In this document: positions 15,800-23,587 of the stretch, piece after piece
Numbering within the stretch: position 1 is the first letter of the stretch
Layout: each line of letters opens with the position of its first letter
Assembly: GCA_947259095.1 (NCBI GenBank)
Contig: CAMYLA010000068.1
Span: 1 to 40,894, forward strand
DNA length: 40,894 nt
Reading direction: 5' to 3'
From: an uncultured Acidimicrobiaceae bacterium
GTDB taxonomy: Bacteria > Actinomycetota > Acidimicrobiia > Acidimicrobiales > SZUA-35
The notes under the pieces: model-generated
Databases searched by the model: none
What the model saw: the letters and a program-made list of their open reading frames with translations, nothing else
Told to the model about the DNA's origin: nothing
Translations under genes and position numbers: made by a program

Positions 15800-16768
15800 C
15801 TAGGTCGTGCGGCCCGGTGGTTGGACTTCCCTGACAACATCTTTCGCCGCTTTGTCCTCTCGGATGCCAAGGTACACGGGGTGGCGCAGCATCCCGTCGG
15901 TCGGCCAGTCGCCGAACTCGACCTCGACCACCACCGCCGGTTCGACCCAGGTCGGTCGCCGCTCCAGCGGCGGTACCGCCCGGAACGGTGGCTCGCTGCG
16001 AACGACGAAGCGAGCCGCCAACCGGCTTCGCTCGCCGTCGGTCAGGCCGCTTCCGGCGAGGCCGGCGACAACGAGATCATCGCCATGCCACACGCCGACG
16101 ACCAGCGAGCCGATCTTGTGCTCCAGCGCACCCTGGCCGGCCAGCCACCCGCCGACGACGAACTCCTGGCGGGGACGGACCTTGATCTTGCGCCAGTCGT
16201 GTGATCGTGCCCCTGGTTTGTAGACGCTGTCGAGCCGCTTCAATACGATGCCTTCGAGGTCCCGTTCCTTGGCCAGCGCCTCCAGTTGCGCCGCTCCCTG
16301 CTCCACGAACGGCGGCACTCGCCACGTCGGCCCGTCGGACAGGAAGTCGTCGAGCACCCGGCGCCGGGTCCGATATGGCAGGTCGATGAGTGGGTTGTCG
16401 TCGAGTCGCAGCAGATCGAACACGATGTACACCGCCGGGTTGGCTTCGATCAGGGCCCGATTCGGTCGGTCGACGTTGAGTCGTTGCAGCACCCGCTGGA
16501 ATGAGGGCCGGTCGCCCTCGAACACGACGAGTTCGCCATCGAGGATCGCCGTCGCCCCGAGGCTTCGGCCGACGTCGGCCATTTCGGGGAACTGGGCCGA
16601 GATGTCGCGACCCGATGACGAACGCAGCACCGTGTGCTCGCCGTCGGTCAACAGCTGGGTCCGGATGCCGTCCCACTTGAGTTCGGCCACCCAACCCGTC
16701 TCGTCGTGTGGGGGCCCGATGGCGGCCTTCATGGGCGGAATCCACTGCAAGGGGTTCGATTCCGGCAC
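15800..16768 (-). CDS. ATP-dependent DNA ligase, LigD/LigC type
   Basis: Seals nicks in DNA using ATP; stand-alone relatives work in actinobacterial repair, including end joining. The 322-residue product from the GTG at 16768 begins VPESNPLQWIPPMKAAIG. It contains motif I ELKWDGIR with the adenylated Lys, motif III-like AILDGELVVF, motif IV DLEGIVLKR and motif V DWRKIKVRP. An OB domain follows (EFVVGGWLAGQG...). The primase and nuclease domains of full LigD are absent. A frame extension to 16819 lacks a ribosome site. It is divergent from the desaturase, with palindromic operators between them. Confidence 0.92.
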   Translation of the reverse strand: MPESNPLQWIPPMKAAIGPPHDETGWVAELKWDGIRTQLLTDGEHTVLRSSSGRDISAQFPEMADVGRSLGATAILDGELVVFEGDRPSFQRVLQRLNVDRPNRALIEANPAVYIVFDLLRLDDNPLIDLPYRTRRRVLDDFLSDGPTWRVPPFVEQGAAQLEALAKERDLEGIVLKRLDSVYKPGARSHDWRKIKVRPRQEFVVGGWLAGQGALEHKIGSLVVGVWHGDDLVVAGLAGSGLTDGERSRLAARFVVRSEPPFRAVPPLERRPTWVEPAVVVEVEFGDWPTDGMLRHPVYLGIREDKAAKDVVREVQPPGRTT

Positions 16769-16827
16769 GACGCCACCATAGCCCGGCCCCGGTCCGGGCC
16801 AGGGGTGAGCCGCCGCCACCGACCCGG

Positions 16828-16843
16828 CCTACCGACCGGTAGG
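16828..16843. promoter_or_regulatory. Near-palindromic operator (second site)
   Basis: CCTACCGACCGGTAGG, 7-bp arms around AC. It differs by one base from the 16 bases at 16951-16966 inside the larger palindrome upstream of the desaturase. It lies 60 bases upstream of the ligase start and 137 upstream of the desaturase start. Confidence 0.6.
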
Positions 16844-16946
16844 GCACCGGCATGCGGTACCGTCGGTTTGGGTGGCCCATGAGCCGGTTTCCCAGCAGGA
16901 CAGTGGCCTCAGGGGTGGTTCGGGTCGGGTTTGGCCGTCCCGTTTG

Positions 16947-16974
16947 AAAGCCTACCTACCGGTAGGTAGGCTTT
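16947..16974. promoter_or_regulatory. Perfect 28-bp palindromic operator upstream of the desaturase
   Basis: AAAGCCTACCTACC and its exact reverse complement form an uninterrupted 28-bp palindrome ending 5 bases before the desaturase ATG. Its length and symmetry are typical of TetR-family operators. A regulator bound here would block transcription or the ribosome at the start. A hairpin role is possible because TTTT follows, but termination immediately before a start codon would make little sense. Confidence 0.75.
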
Positions 16975-16979
16975 TCGGT

Positions 16980-17924
16980 ATGGTCCTCGCTGCTGACATC
17001 GCCCTGCTCACGGAACTCGAACCGGAGGCGGAACGCCTACTCGAGAACCACTTCGAAACCACCAAGGAGTGGCATCCTCACACGCTGGTTCCCTGGAGCC
17101 GGGGGAGAGACTTCGAGCCGGACTACGAGTGGTCGCCGGAGGAGTCGGACATGGCGCCCGAGGTCCGCAGCGCATTGTTCGTCAACCTGCTCACCGAGGA
17201 CAATCTGCCTTACTATTTTCGCGACATCGAGCGGATGTTCGGTGCCGACGGGGCCTGGGGTGAATGGGTCCGGCGGTGGACCGCCGAGGAGGGTCGTCAC
17301 TCAACGGTGATCCGCGAGTACCTCACCGTGACCAGGGCCATCGATCCGGCCGCCCTCGAGGAGGCCAGGATGGTCCAGATGAGCGGCGGCAAGGTGCCCC
17401 AGCCGCCGTCTGCAATCGATGGTCTGGTCTATGTGACCTTGCAGGAACTGGCCACCCGGATCTCCCACCGGAACACCGGGGCGTTGATCGAGGATCGGGC
17501 CGGCTACGACATCATGCGCCGGGTGGCGATGGACGAGAACCATCACTTCCTGTTCTACCGCGATGCGGCGAAGGCGGCGATGGAGATCGATCCCAGCCAG
17601 GCCGTCGAGGCCATGGAGCGCCAGATCACCAACTTCGCCATGCCCGGTGAGGGCATCCCGGACTTCCACGCCCACGCCAAGATCATCGCTTCGGCCGGGA
17701 TCTACGATCTGGCCGCCCACTACGAGCAGATCCTGGAGCCGATCGTGCTCCGCTACTGGGATCTGCCGAACGTCGAGGGATTGACCGCCGAGGCCGAACA
17801 GGCCAGGGAGCGCACGATCACCTACATCGAGAAGTCGGCACGGGTGGCGAGCCGGATCAAGACCCGTCGCGAGGCCAAGGAGGCAAAAGCCGCCGAGCAG
17901 GGCAGTCCCGCCACCGTCGGTTGA
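16980..17924 (+). CDS. Acyl-ACP desaturase, soluble di-iron type
   Basis: Introduces a double bond into acyl-ACP chains with oxygen and reduced ferredoxin or another donor; plant stearoyl-ACP and mycobacterial DesA proteins are relatives. It has 314 residues from the ATG at 16980; upstream in-frame codons run through the operator and are rejected. Di-iron ligands are visible: E73 in LTEDNLPYY, E104 and H107 in TAEEGRHST, and a second ExxH-type set in MDENHHFLFY. The C-terminal tail is Lys/Ala-rich. The operator suggests that fatty-acid or stress signals control it. Confidence 0.93.
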   Translation: MVLAADIALLTELEPEAERLLENHFETTKEWHPHTLVPWSRGRDFEPDYEWSPEESDMAPEVRSALFVNLLTEDNLPYYFRDIERMFGADGAWGEWVRRWTAEEGRHSTVIREYLTVTRAIDPAALEEARMVQMSGGKVPQPPSAIDGLVYVTLQELATRISHRNTGALIEDRAGYDIMRRVAMDENHHFLFYRDAAKAAMEIDPSQAVEAMERQITNFAMPGEGIPDFHAHAKIIASAGIYDLAAHYEQILEPIVLRYWDLPNVEGLTAEAEQARERTITYIEKSARVASRIKTRREAKEAKAAEQGSPATVG

Positions 17925-17975
17925 TCGTCGCAACCGGGGCTTTCTGCGTGGGGCTTTCTGCGTGGGGGCCGGCGG

Positions 17976-18596
17976 TCAGCGCCGGCCGGCGAAGCGCCGT
18001 TCCAGCGAATCGAGCCACTCGCCGATCTCGCTCGATGGCGTGTTGTCGACGTCGTAGATGGCGATCCAGCTGGTGCGGCACAGCCGGTGGCACAGAACCC
18101 GAAGGGTGCGACGGACCCTGATCCTGCCGCTGTTGCCTTGGACCCAGTTGACCCGCCGGGTCGAGCCGTGGCTGGTCACGATGTGGATGTGGCGGATGTT
18201 GCGCAACCGACCGGTGATCCGGTTCGCCCCTTCCGGCAGCGCAAACGCCACCTCGTGCATCCAGACCCGATCGAACCAGCCCTTGAGACGAGCGGGCTGG
18301 CCGGAGAACCAGGTCGGGTAGATCAGGACCAGATGCTCGGCCCATCGCAGCGCCTCGAAGTGCTGGGCCAGATCGGGCCGGTCGTCCGGCGATCCGAGGT
18401 GACCGCGGACCTCGGCCAGCCGGAGCACCGGGTCGAACCCCAGCTCGTCGAGGTCGAGGATGCGAACCGGTCGTCCGGCCCGGTCCAGGCCGGCGAGCAC
18501 CCGGGCCGCAGCGGCCCTGGTCAGGCTGGTCGGCTTGGGGTGGCAGACCACGACCAGCGTGTTCGGCGACCTTCGACCGACGATCGGCAACCTCAC
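17976..18596 (-). CDS. NAD(P)H-quinone oxidoreductase, flavodoxin-like fold (copy 2)
   Basis: Two-electron quinone or nitro reductase of the KefF/YwrO/NQO1 type using FAD or FMN. The GTG at 18596 overlaps the stop of the upstream paralogue (GTGA). The 206-residue product has TLVVVCHPKPTSLTRAAAARVL (phosphate-binding loop), LVLIYPTWFSGQPARLKGWFDRVW (family signature) and a basic C-terminal half rich in Arg. It is a paralogue of the preceding gene with the same layout but clearly diverged. Confidence 0.87.
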   Translation of the reverse strand: MRLPIVGRRSPNTLVVVCHPKPTSLTRAAAARVLAGLDRAGRPVRILDLDELGFDPVLRLAEVRGHLGSPDDRPDLAQHFEALRWAEHLVLIYPTWFSGQPARLKGWFDRVWMHEVAFALPEGANRITGRLRNIRHIHIVTSHGSTRRVNWVQGNSGRIRVRRTLRVLCHRLCRTSWIAIYDVDNTPSSEIGEWLDSLERRFAGRR

Positions 18597-19198
18597 CGGA
18601 TCGCTCCCAGCTTCTCGCTCACCCGGTCGAGGAACTCGGCCCGTTGTGCCGGATCGGCGGTGTCCAGCCGATGGAGCCCGAGCCAGGTCGAGCGGCAGCG
18701 TTTTGCGCAGACCAGCCGCACCGTCCTGGTGATCGTCCGGCGCCCGGCATCGCCGAGCAGTCGGACCTCGAGCGGACCGGAGCCGTAGCTGGTGACGCCG
18801 ACCAGCCGCTTGATGTTGTCGAGCTTCGGCCGAACGACCGCCTTGCCGTCGTCGCCCGGGTCCAGGCTGAACGCCACCTCGGGCAGCAGGGTCCGGTCCA
18901 GCCAGCCCTTGAGTATCGCCGGCAGCCCGGACCACCAGGTCGGGTAGACGAAGACGAGCATCTCGGCCCGGCCCAGTTGCTCGATGTGGCCGGCCACCAT
19001 CGGGTCGGGGTGGTCGAGCCCGATCGAGTCGTAGTCGACGTGCTCCTGGGCACCGAGGCACGGGTCGTAGCCCAGCCGATACAGATCGATGACCTCGACC
19101 TCATGCCCGGCCGACGACAGCGCCGCCACCGCCCGCTCCCGGACCGCGGTGTTGAACGAGTCGGGGTCGGGATGGGCATGGATGACCAGACACCGCAT
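18593..19198 (-). CDS. NAD(P)H-quinone oxidoreductase, flavodoxin-like fold (copy 1)
   Basis: A 201-residue flavodoxin-fold reductase. Features are CLVIHAHPDPDSFNTAVRERAV at the N-terminus, LGYDPCLGAQEHVDYD, and MLVFVYPTWWSGLPAILKGWLDRTL as the signature. It probably reduces quinones without semiquinone formation, protecting against redox cycling; some relatives regulate potassium efflux systems, but no kef gene is here. It is translationally coupled to its paralogue downstream. It is first in a two-gene unit; the Nudix gene upstream ends 64 bases before it. Confidence 0.88.
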   Translation of the reverse strand: MRCLVIHAHPDPDSFNTAVRERAVAALSSAGHEVEVIDLYRLGYDPCLGAQEHVDYDSIGLDHPDPMVAGHIEQLGRAEMLVFVYPTWWSGLPAILKGWLDRTLLPEVAFSLDPGDDGKAVVRPKLDNIKRLVGVTSYGSGPLEVRLLGDAGRRTITRTVRLVCAKRCRSTWLGLHRLDTADPAQRAEFLDRVSEKLGAIR

Positions 19199-19262
19199 CG
19201 AGGCAACCTACTGGTCAGGTCAGCGAATCGTGGTGTCTGGCGACGGAGCGATCGCGGTTCGG

Positions 19263-19829
19263 TCAACGAGGCCGCAGCGGCTCCCAGATATCGAGCACCC
19301 TGGCGATGGCCGAGAGGGCCAGGGCGTGCTGGATCTCACCGCTGCGGGCCGCGGCCACCACCTCGTCGTCGCTCAACAGCTCCACCGCGATGTGTTCGCC
19401 CGGGCCGGGGTTGAGCGTGCCGATCGGCTCAACGCCGACCGCCAACCAGTGGTGACAGAGATGGTCGTGGATGGCCGGGTTCGGCTGCACCGCACCGAGA
19501 TACCGCCACTGGCCGCCCCGGTAGCCCGTCTCCTCCTCCAGCTCCCGGCGGATGGCGGTTTCGGAGTCCTCGCCGTCGTCGACCATGCCCCCCGGGGTCT
19601 CGAGGGTGGTGGCGCCGGCCCCGAACCGGAACTGGCGGACCATCACATGGCGGCCCCGGTCGTCGAGGGCGACACAGTTCACCCAGTCGACCGACTCCAG
19701 CACCAGCCGCTCGAACCGCTGACCGGAGACCGGATGGCGGAGGCTGTCGAATCGGGTTTCGAACAGGATCAGGTTCTCGCCGTATCGAGAGTCCAGCCTC
19801 TCCCAGTCGAGCGGGCCGTCGACAGCCAT
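19263..19829 (-). CDS. Nudix hydrolase, ADP-ribose pyrophosphatase-like
   Basis: Hydrolyses a nucleoside diphosphate linked to another moiety; the ADP-ribose subgroup is the best guess. The 188-residue protein contains a complete Nudix box, GG-x5-E-x7-REL-x-EE-x-GY, starting at GGMVDDGEDSETAIRREL. Pro in the segment after the box (VQPNPAIHDHLCHHWLAVGV) fits ADP-ribose hydrolases. It starts 2 bases after the stop of the alpha/beta hydrolase and is cotranscribed with it. Confidence 0.9.
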   Translation of the reverse strand: MAVDGPLDWERLDSRYGENLILFETRFDSLRHPVSGQRFERLVLESVDWVNCVALDDRGRHVMVRQFRFGAGATTLETPGGMVDDGEDSETAIRRELEEETGYRGGQWRYLGAVQPNPAIHDHLCHHWLAVGVEPIGTLNPGPGEHIAVELLSDDEVVAAARSGEIQHALALSAIARVLDIWEPLRPR

Positions 19830-19831
19830 CG

Positions 19832-20650
19832 CTAGCCGACGGTTTCGGTCGCGGCCTGGCGGCCCAGGAACGCCGCCACCACCGCGGCCAACCGATCGGG
19901 TTGTTCGAGGTTGACCATGTGGCCGGCATCGTCGATCGTCTCGACCTCGGCGCCGGTGATCCGGTCACGCCAGGCGCCGGCATAGGGTTCGGTGATGAGC
20001 TGATCGCCGGCGGCCATGACGATCCGGGTCGGAACCGAGATCCGGTAGAGCCGCTTGGACAGCCGCCGGTTGGGGATCGGGAACATGATCTTGCCTGCGG
20101 TGCCGAGCCGCCTGCTGTTCGACACCATGAACTCGGCCAGGCCCTCGTCCGATTCCAGATCGACCCCCGGCGCCACCAGCATCGATGCATTGGCCGGGTT
20201 GGTGAACAACAGCTCGGTCAGCTGGAACGGCAACTGGGCGAACGGATCGGTGATCGGGTGCTTGTCGAGCCAGAGACCGAACGGGGCGACCAGGGTCAGG
20301 GTGGTCAGGTCGTGGCGGGCAACGCAGGCCATCTCCCCGGCGATCATGGCCCCGAAGCCGTGGCCGATCAGATGGGGTTTGTCGAGCTCCAGGGCGTCGA
20401 CGATGTCCCAGCCGAGGAGGGCGAAGTCCAGCATGTCCTCGACCGAACCCTCGTTGAGCAGGTCGCCGTAGCCCGGCCACACCGGGGCGTACACTGCGAA
20501 GTCCTCCGCCAGCTGCTCCAGAGCAGGTTCCTGGTGGGCCAGACCCACCAAGCCGTGGAACCACACCAGGGCCGGTCCCGATCCACCATGGCGGACCTCG
20601 ATCTCCACGCCGCCGGCGGTCGAGACGGTGGTGGTTGTCAGCTCGGCCAC
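19832..20650 (-). CDS. Alpha/beta-fold hydrolase homologue lacking the nucleophile Ser
   Basis: A 272-residue alpha/beta hydrolase fold protein: oxyanion region VWFHGLVG, nucleophile elbow, cap region, acid-turn AAGDQLI and catalytic His in DAGHMVNLEQP. The elbow reads LIGHGFGAMIAG, so the position normally Ser (GHSxG) is Gly. The acid and His remain. It is therefore either a pseudo-hydrolase, an enzyme using a different mechanism, or the result of a one-base AGC to GGC change. It lies between an LLM oxidoreductase (3 bases upstream) and the Nudix gene in one operon, suggesting a joint pathway of small-molecule catabolism. Confidence 0.88.
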   Translation of the reverse strand: MAELTTTTVSTAGGVEIEVRHGGSGPALVWFHGLVGLAHQEPALEQLAEDFAVYAPVWPGYGDLLNEGSVEDMLDFALLGWDIVDALELDKPHLIGHGFGAMIAGEMACVARHDLTTLTLVAPFGLWLDKHPITDPFAQLPFQLTELLFTNPANASMLVAPGVDLESDEGLAEFMVSNSRRLGTAGKIMFPIPNRRLSKRLYRISVPTRIVMAAGDQLITEPYAGAWRDRITGAEVETIDDAGHMVNLEQPDRLAAVVAAFLGRQAATETVG

Positions 20651-20653
20651 CGC

Positions 20654-21955
20654 TCAGCCTTCGCTCTCGGTTGCGGCCGCCGGCTCGGTGGACGGTTTCA
20701 CCGCGGGGCGACGGGCGTGGGCCAGCGTCTCCTCGGGGCGGACCCTGGAGGGCAGCCCCTGCGGCCACCACCGATCGTCGCCCTCCAGCTCCGGCCAGAA
20801 GTTCCGCAGCTGGGGCATCACCTTCTCGGCGAACAGCTGTGACGAGTAGCGGGTCTTGTCGTCCGGCATGTTGCCCATGTGGAGCAGCGAGAACACCGTG
20901 CCGAGCCTGAGGCGCTTGATCATGTCCTCGGTCTGCTCCCGGACCGTGTCCGGTCCGCCGGCGATGATGAAGCCGCCATCGACCAGATCCTTCCAGGTCA
21001 GGCTGGAGAACAGCTTCTGGTTCTCACGGCGGACCTGGCTGAGCACGCCGGCCTTGATGGTCTTGATGGTCCGGTAGCCCGGGGCGTCGGCAAAGCCGGG
21101 GTGGACATGCAGGCACCGGTTGAAGAAATACAGGATGTGCTCGGCGTACAACTTCTCGGCCTCGGCGTCGTTGTCGGCAACGCAGAAGATCTGGGCGAAG
21201 GCGGCCCGACCCGGTGACTCGTCCTTGTCTCGCTCGGCCACCCGATTCCAGTAGCCGTCCATCAACTTCTGGCCGGCCTTGTAGCCGTTGAAGGACAGGT
21301 AGGAGTAGTTGTAGTCGTTGTCGAGGCAGAAGTCCCAGGTCTCCAGCGAGCCTCCGCCGGGGATGTAGACCGGGGGGCGTGGTTTCTGGATCGGCTTCGG
21401 CCAGCAGTTCACGTAGCGCAGCTGGTTGTACTTGCCGTCGAAGGCGAACGGTTCGTCCTCGGCCCAGGCCCGCATGATCAGCTCGTGGGCCTCGGCGTAC
21501 TTGTCCCTCGTCAGGGCCGGGATCTGCCCGTAACAGTAGTTGGTGTCCATCGAGGTGCCGACCGGGAAGCCGGCCACCAGGCGCCCGCCGGAGATCACGT
21601 CGAGCATGGCGAACTCCTCGGCCACCCGCAGCGGCGGGTTGTACAGGGCGATCGAGTTCCCGATCACACACAGGGCGGCCTGGGAGGTTCGCCGGGCCAG
21701 ACCGGCGGCGATGATGTTGGGCGACGGCATGATCCCGTAGCCGTTCTGGTGGTGTTCGTTGACGCCGATGCCGTCGAAGCCCAGCTCGTCTGCGAACTCC
21801 AGCTGGTCCATGTAGGTGTGGTAGACCTCGTTGGCCCTGACCGGATCGAAGAGTTTGGAATCGATATCGACCCAGACCGAGCGGTTGGTTTCCCGGAAGT
21901 CTTCCGGAAGATCCGGCCACGGCATAAGGTTGAACCAGCAGAACTTGACCATCAC
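20654..21955 (-). CDS. LLM-class flavin-dependent oxidoreductase
   Basis: Bacterial-luciferase-like monooxygenase or oxidoreductase, 433 residues, longer than the 6512-7450 enzyme and of the luciferase alpha-chain type. Motifs include ADELGFDGIGVNEHHQNGYG, the LYNPPLRVAEEFAMLDVISGGRLVAGFPVG block, and YIPGGGSLETWDF. A hydrophilic, Pro/Ala-rich C-terminal tail follows residue 405. Two ATG codons in a row (21955, 21952) are possible starts. It heads an operon with the Ser-less hydrolase and the Nudix gene. The substrate is unknown. Confidence 0.9.
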   Translation of the reverse strand: MMVKFCWFNLMPWPDLPEDFRETNRSVWVDIDSKLFDPVRANEVYHTYMDQLEFADELGFDGIGVNEHHQNGYGIMPSPNIIAAGLARRTSQAALCVIGNSIALYNPPLRVAEEFAMLDVISGGRLVAGFPVGTSMDTNYCYGQIPALTRDKYAEAHELIMRAWAEDEPFAFDGKYNQLRYVNCWPKPIQKPRPPVYIPGGGSLETWDFCLDNDYNYSYLSFNGYKAGQKLMDGYWNRVAERDKDESPGRAAFAQIFCVADNDAEAEKLYAEHILYFFNRCLHVHPGFADAPGYRTIKTIKAGVLSQVRRENQKLFSSLTWKDLVDGGFIIAGGPDTVREQTEDMIKRLRLGTVFSLLHMGNMPDDKTRYSSQLFAEKVMPQLRNFWPELEGDDRWWPQGLPSRVRPEETLAHARRPAVKPSTEPAAATESEG

Positions 21956-22196
21956 ATACTCCTCGATGACGTTGTGGACCGTGGGCTCCCGAGGTGGTCC
22001 CGGAGCCGGGATGCGATCACCTTGGGCTAGTTTGTTGCTTCGGTGCGGGTGGAGGCCAGCCCGCTCGACCTAAAATCGGCGGCTGGAGCAGAAAGACCCG
22101 CAACGAAACGGCACGTGGGACGAGCGGATCCCGCAACGACTGAATCGGCCGGCGGGATCCCGAGACCCGGCCACCGAACGCAAGGCAGGTGCGGCA

Positions 22197-23071
22197 ATGG
22201 CGACAGGCGACGAAACCCAGGCGGGGCCAAGGCCATCGGTCCCGCCCCGCCGTCCGCCCGGCCTCGGCGGCTACCAGGACGACCCAGGTGCAACCCAGCA
22301 GCTGGGGGACGCCGACCCGCCACTCGATTCGCGGACCGGTTTCGGGTTCGGTGCGCCCGATGCCCACCCCCCGGCAACCGGCGCCCCAAAACCACAGATC
22401 CTGGCGCCCCAGGCCAATGAGTGGGAAACCAACATGCAGGAGGTCGAGGTGGTCAAGAGCCGCCGGACCGGCCTGGTGCTCCTGTTCCTGCTGGCGGTCC
22501 TGGCGGTGGCGGTCATCGCCCTGGGGTTGGCTCCGAGGAGCCGTTCATCTGCGACGGTGGCATTCGGCAGTTCGCCGAACTGAGCGGCGCCGACCCCGAC
22601 GAGCAGGTGGCGTTCTCCTCGCCCCAGTCACCAAACCTGTCGCCAGGCACCGCCGATGCCAACGGCGTCCTGCCGATCCGGTGGGTCTGCGATCCGGAAC
22701 AGGCCGGCACCACCTGGGAGCTGACCGCCGCCGGTGTCACCTCCGGCAAGTCGGTGACCTTCATCTTCGCCGGGGCGACCACGCCCACCTCGGCCGCCCC
22801 GACCGAGCTCACGGCCAATCTGGTCGAGAATCCCTTCGCCTGCAACGGTGAGGCTCGGATCTTCGGCGGCCTCACCGGCGCCGAGCCTGGCGAGGAGGTC
22901 ACGTTCACCTCGCCCCAGGCAACCGACATCGCATCCGGTACCGCCGATGACGAGGGTGCCCTGCCGATCCGGTGGGTCTGCGGCCCGGACAAGGTGGGGA
23001 CAACCTGGGAGGTCACGGCCACCGGCGCCGGCTCCGGGCGATCGGTGACCTTCAGCTTCACCGGCTCCTGA
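22197..23071 (+). pseudogene. Membrane-anchored two-repeat protein interrupted by a -1 frameshift
   Basis: The reading frame from ATG 22197 encodes a Pro-rich cytoplasmic segment and one membrane helix (TGLVLLFLLAVLAVAVIALGL), then runs out of frame. Its continuation, beginning at GTT 22526 in the -1 frame, encodes two tandem extracytoplasmic repeats of about 85 residues (PFICDG...WVCDP...SVTFIFAG and PFACNG...WVCGP...SVTFSFTG), each with two Cys and shared PxxTDxxSGTAD-like and LPIRWVC motifs. The junction is a GGGG run at 22523-22526. Restoring one G gives a 291-residue protein. It may be a sequencing or assembly error, a true pseudogene, or slippage. The domain is not a family I recognise. 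Confidence 0.75.
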
Positions 23072-23130
23072 CCCTCGCTTTTGTGGTCGGACCTGCGGTG
23101 AGGCGAAACTGGTGATCCACCCGGACGCAC

Positions 23131-23556
23131 ATGAGCGTTCGCGCCGAGAACCACGAGGTGTCCCGCAGCGAATGGCGCATGGTCCGGGAGGTCTTCGTTG
23201 CCGACACCGACGAGGAGGCCTACGACAAAACCGTCAACGGGATGATGGGTCGCATGACCAGGGAGTACTGGCTGCCGTTGCTCGGCGCCTTCGAGTTCAA
23301 CGAGTTCATCAAGGCCGACCCCGCACACGCCGACGAGGATCTCAGCCCCGAGTACCAGGCCGAGCACAACTGGATCATCGGATCGGTCGACACCGTGGTG
23401 GAGAAGATCGAGAAGATGTACGCCGACGTCGGCGGCTTCGGGCACCTGCTGCTGTTCGGCTTCGACTACGCAGACCAGCCGGAGGACTGGCGACGCTCGA
23501 TGGAGCTGCTGGGAACCGAAGTGAAGCCTCGCCTGGCCCACCTGACCGGCGAGTGA
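23131..23556 (+). pseudogene. Truncated LLM-class oxidoreductase, C-terminal third
   Basis: A 141-residue frame that resembles only the C-terminal part of limonene-monooxygenase-type LLM enzymes: WRMVREVFVADTDEEAYD, then the helix region and HNWIIGSVDTVVEKIEKMY, ending HLLLFGFDYADQPEDWRRSM. The catalytic barrel that should precede it is missing, and the upstream DNA reads into a stop in frame 15 bases before the ATG. It may be a deletion remnant, though an intact small protein of unknown function cannot be excluded. It sits between the frameshifted gene and the acyl-CoA synthetase. Confidence 0.65.
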
Positions 23557-23587
23557 GGGCTGGGGATCCGGTGGGGTCGGTCGGCCG

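Noticed and set aside
21956..22196. Operator or small gene in the divergent gap
   Set aside because: A TAAAAT box near 22070 may be a -10 element, but no matching -35 or palindrome was found and frames are short.
22421..22530. Independent start of the second frame upstream of the repeats
   Set aside because: The residues there are a shadow of the membrane helix in the other frame; there is no signal peptide or ribosome site.
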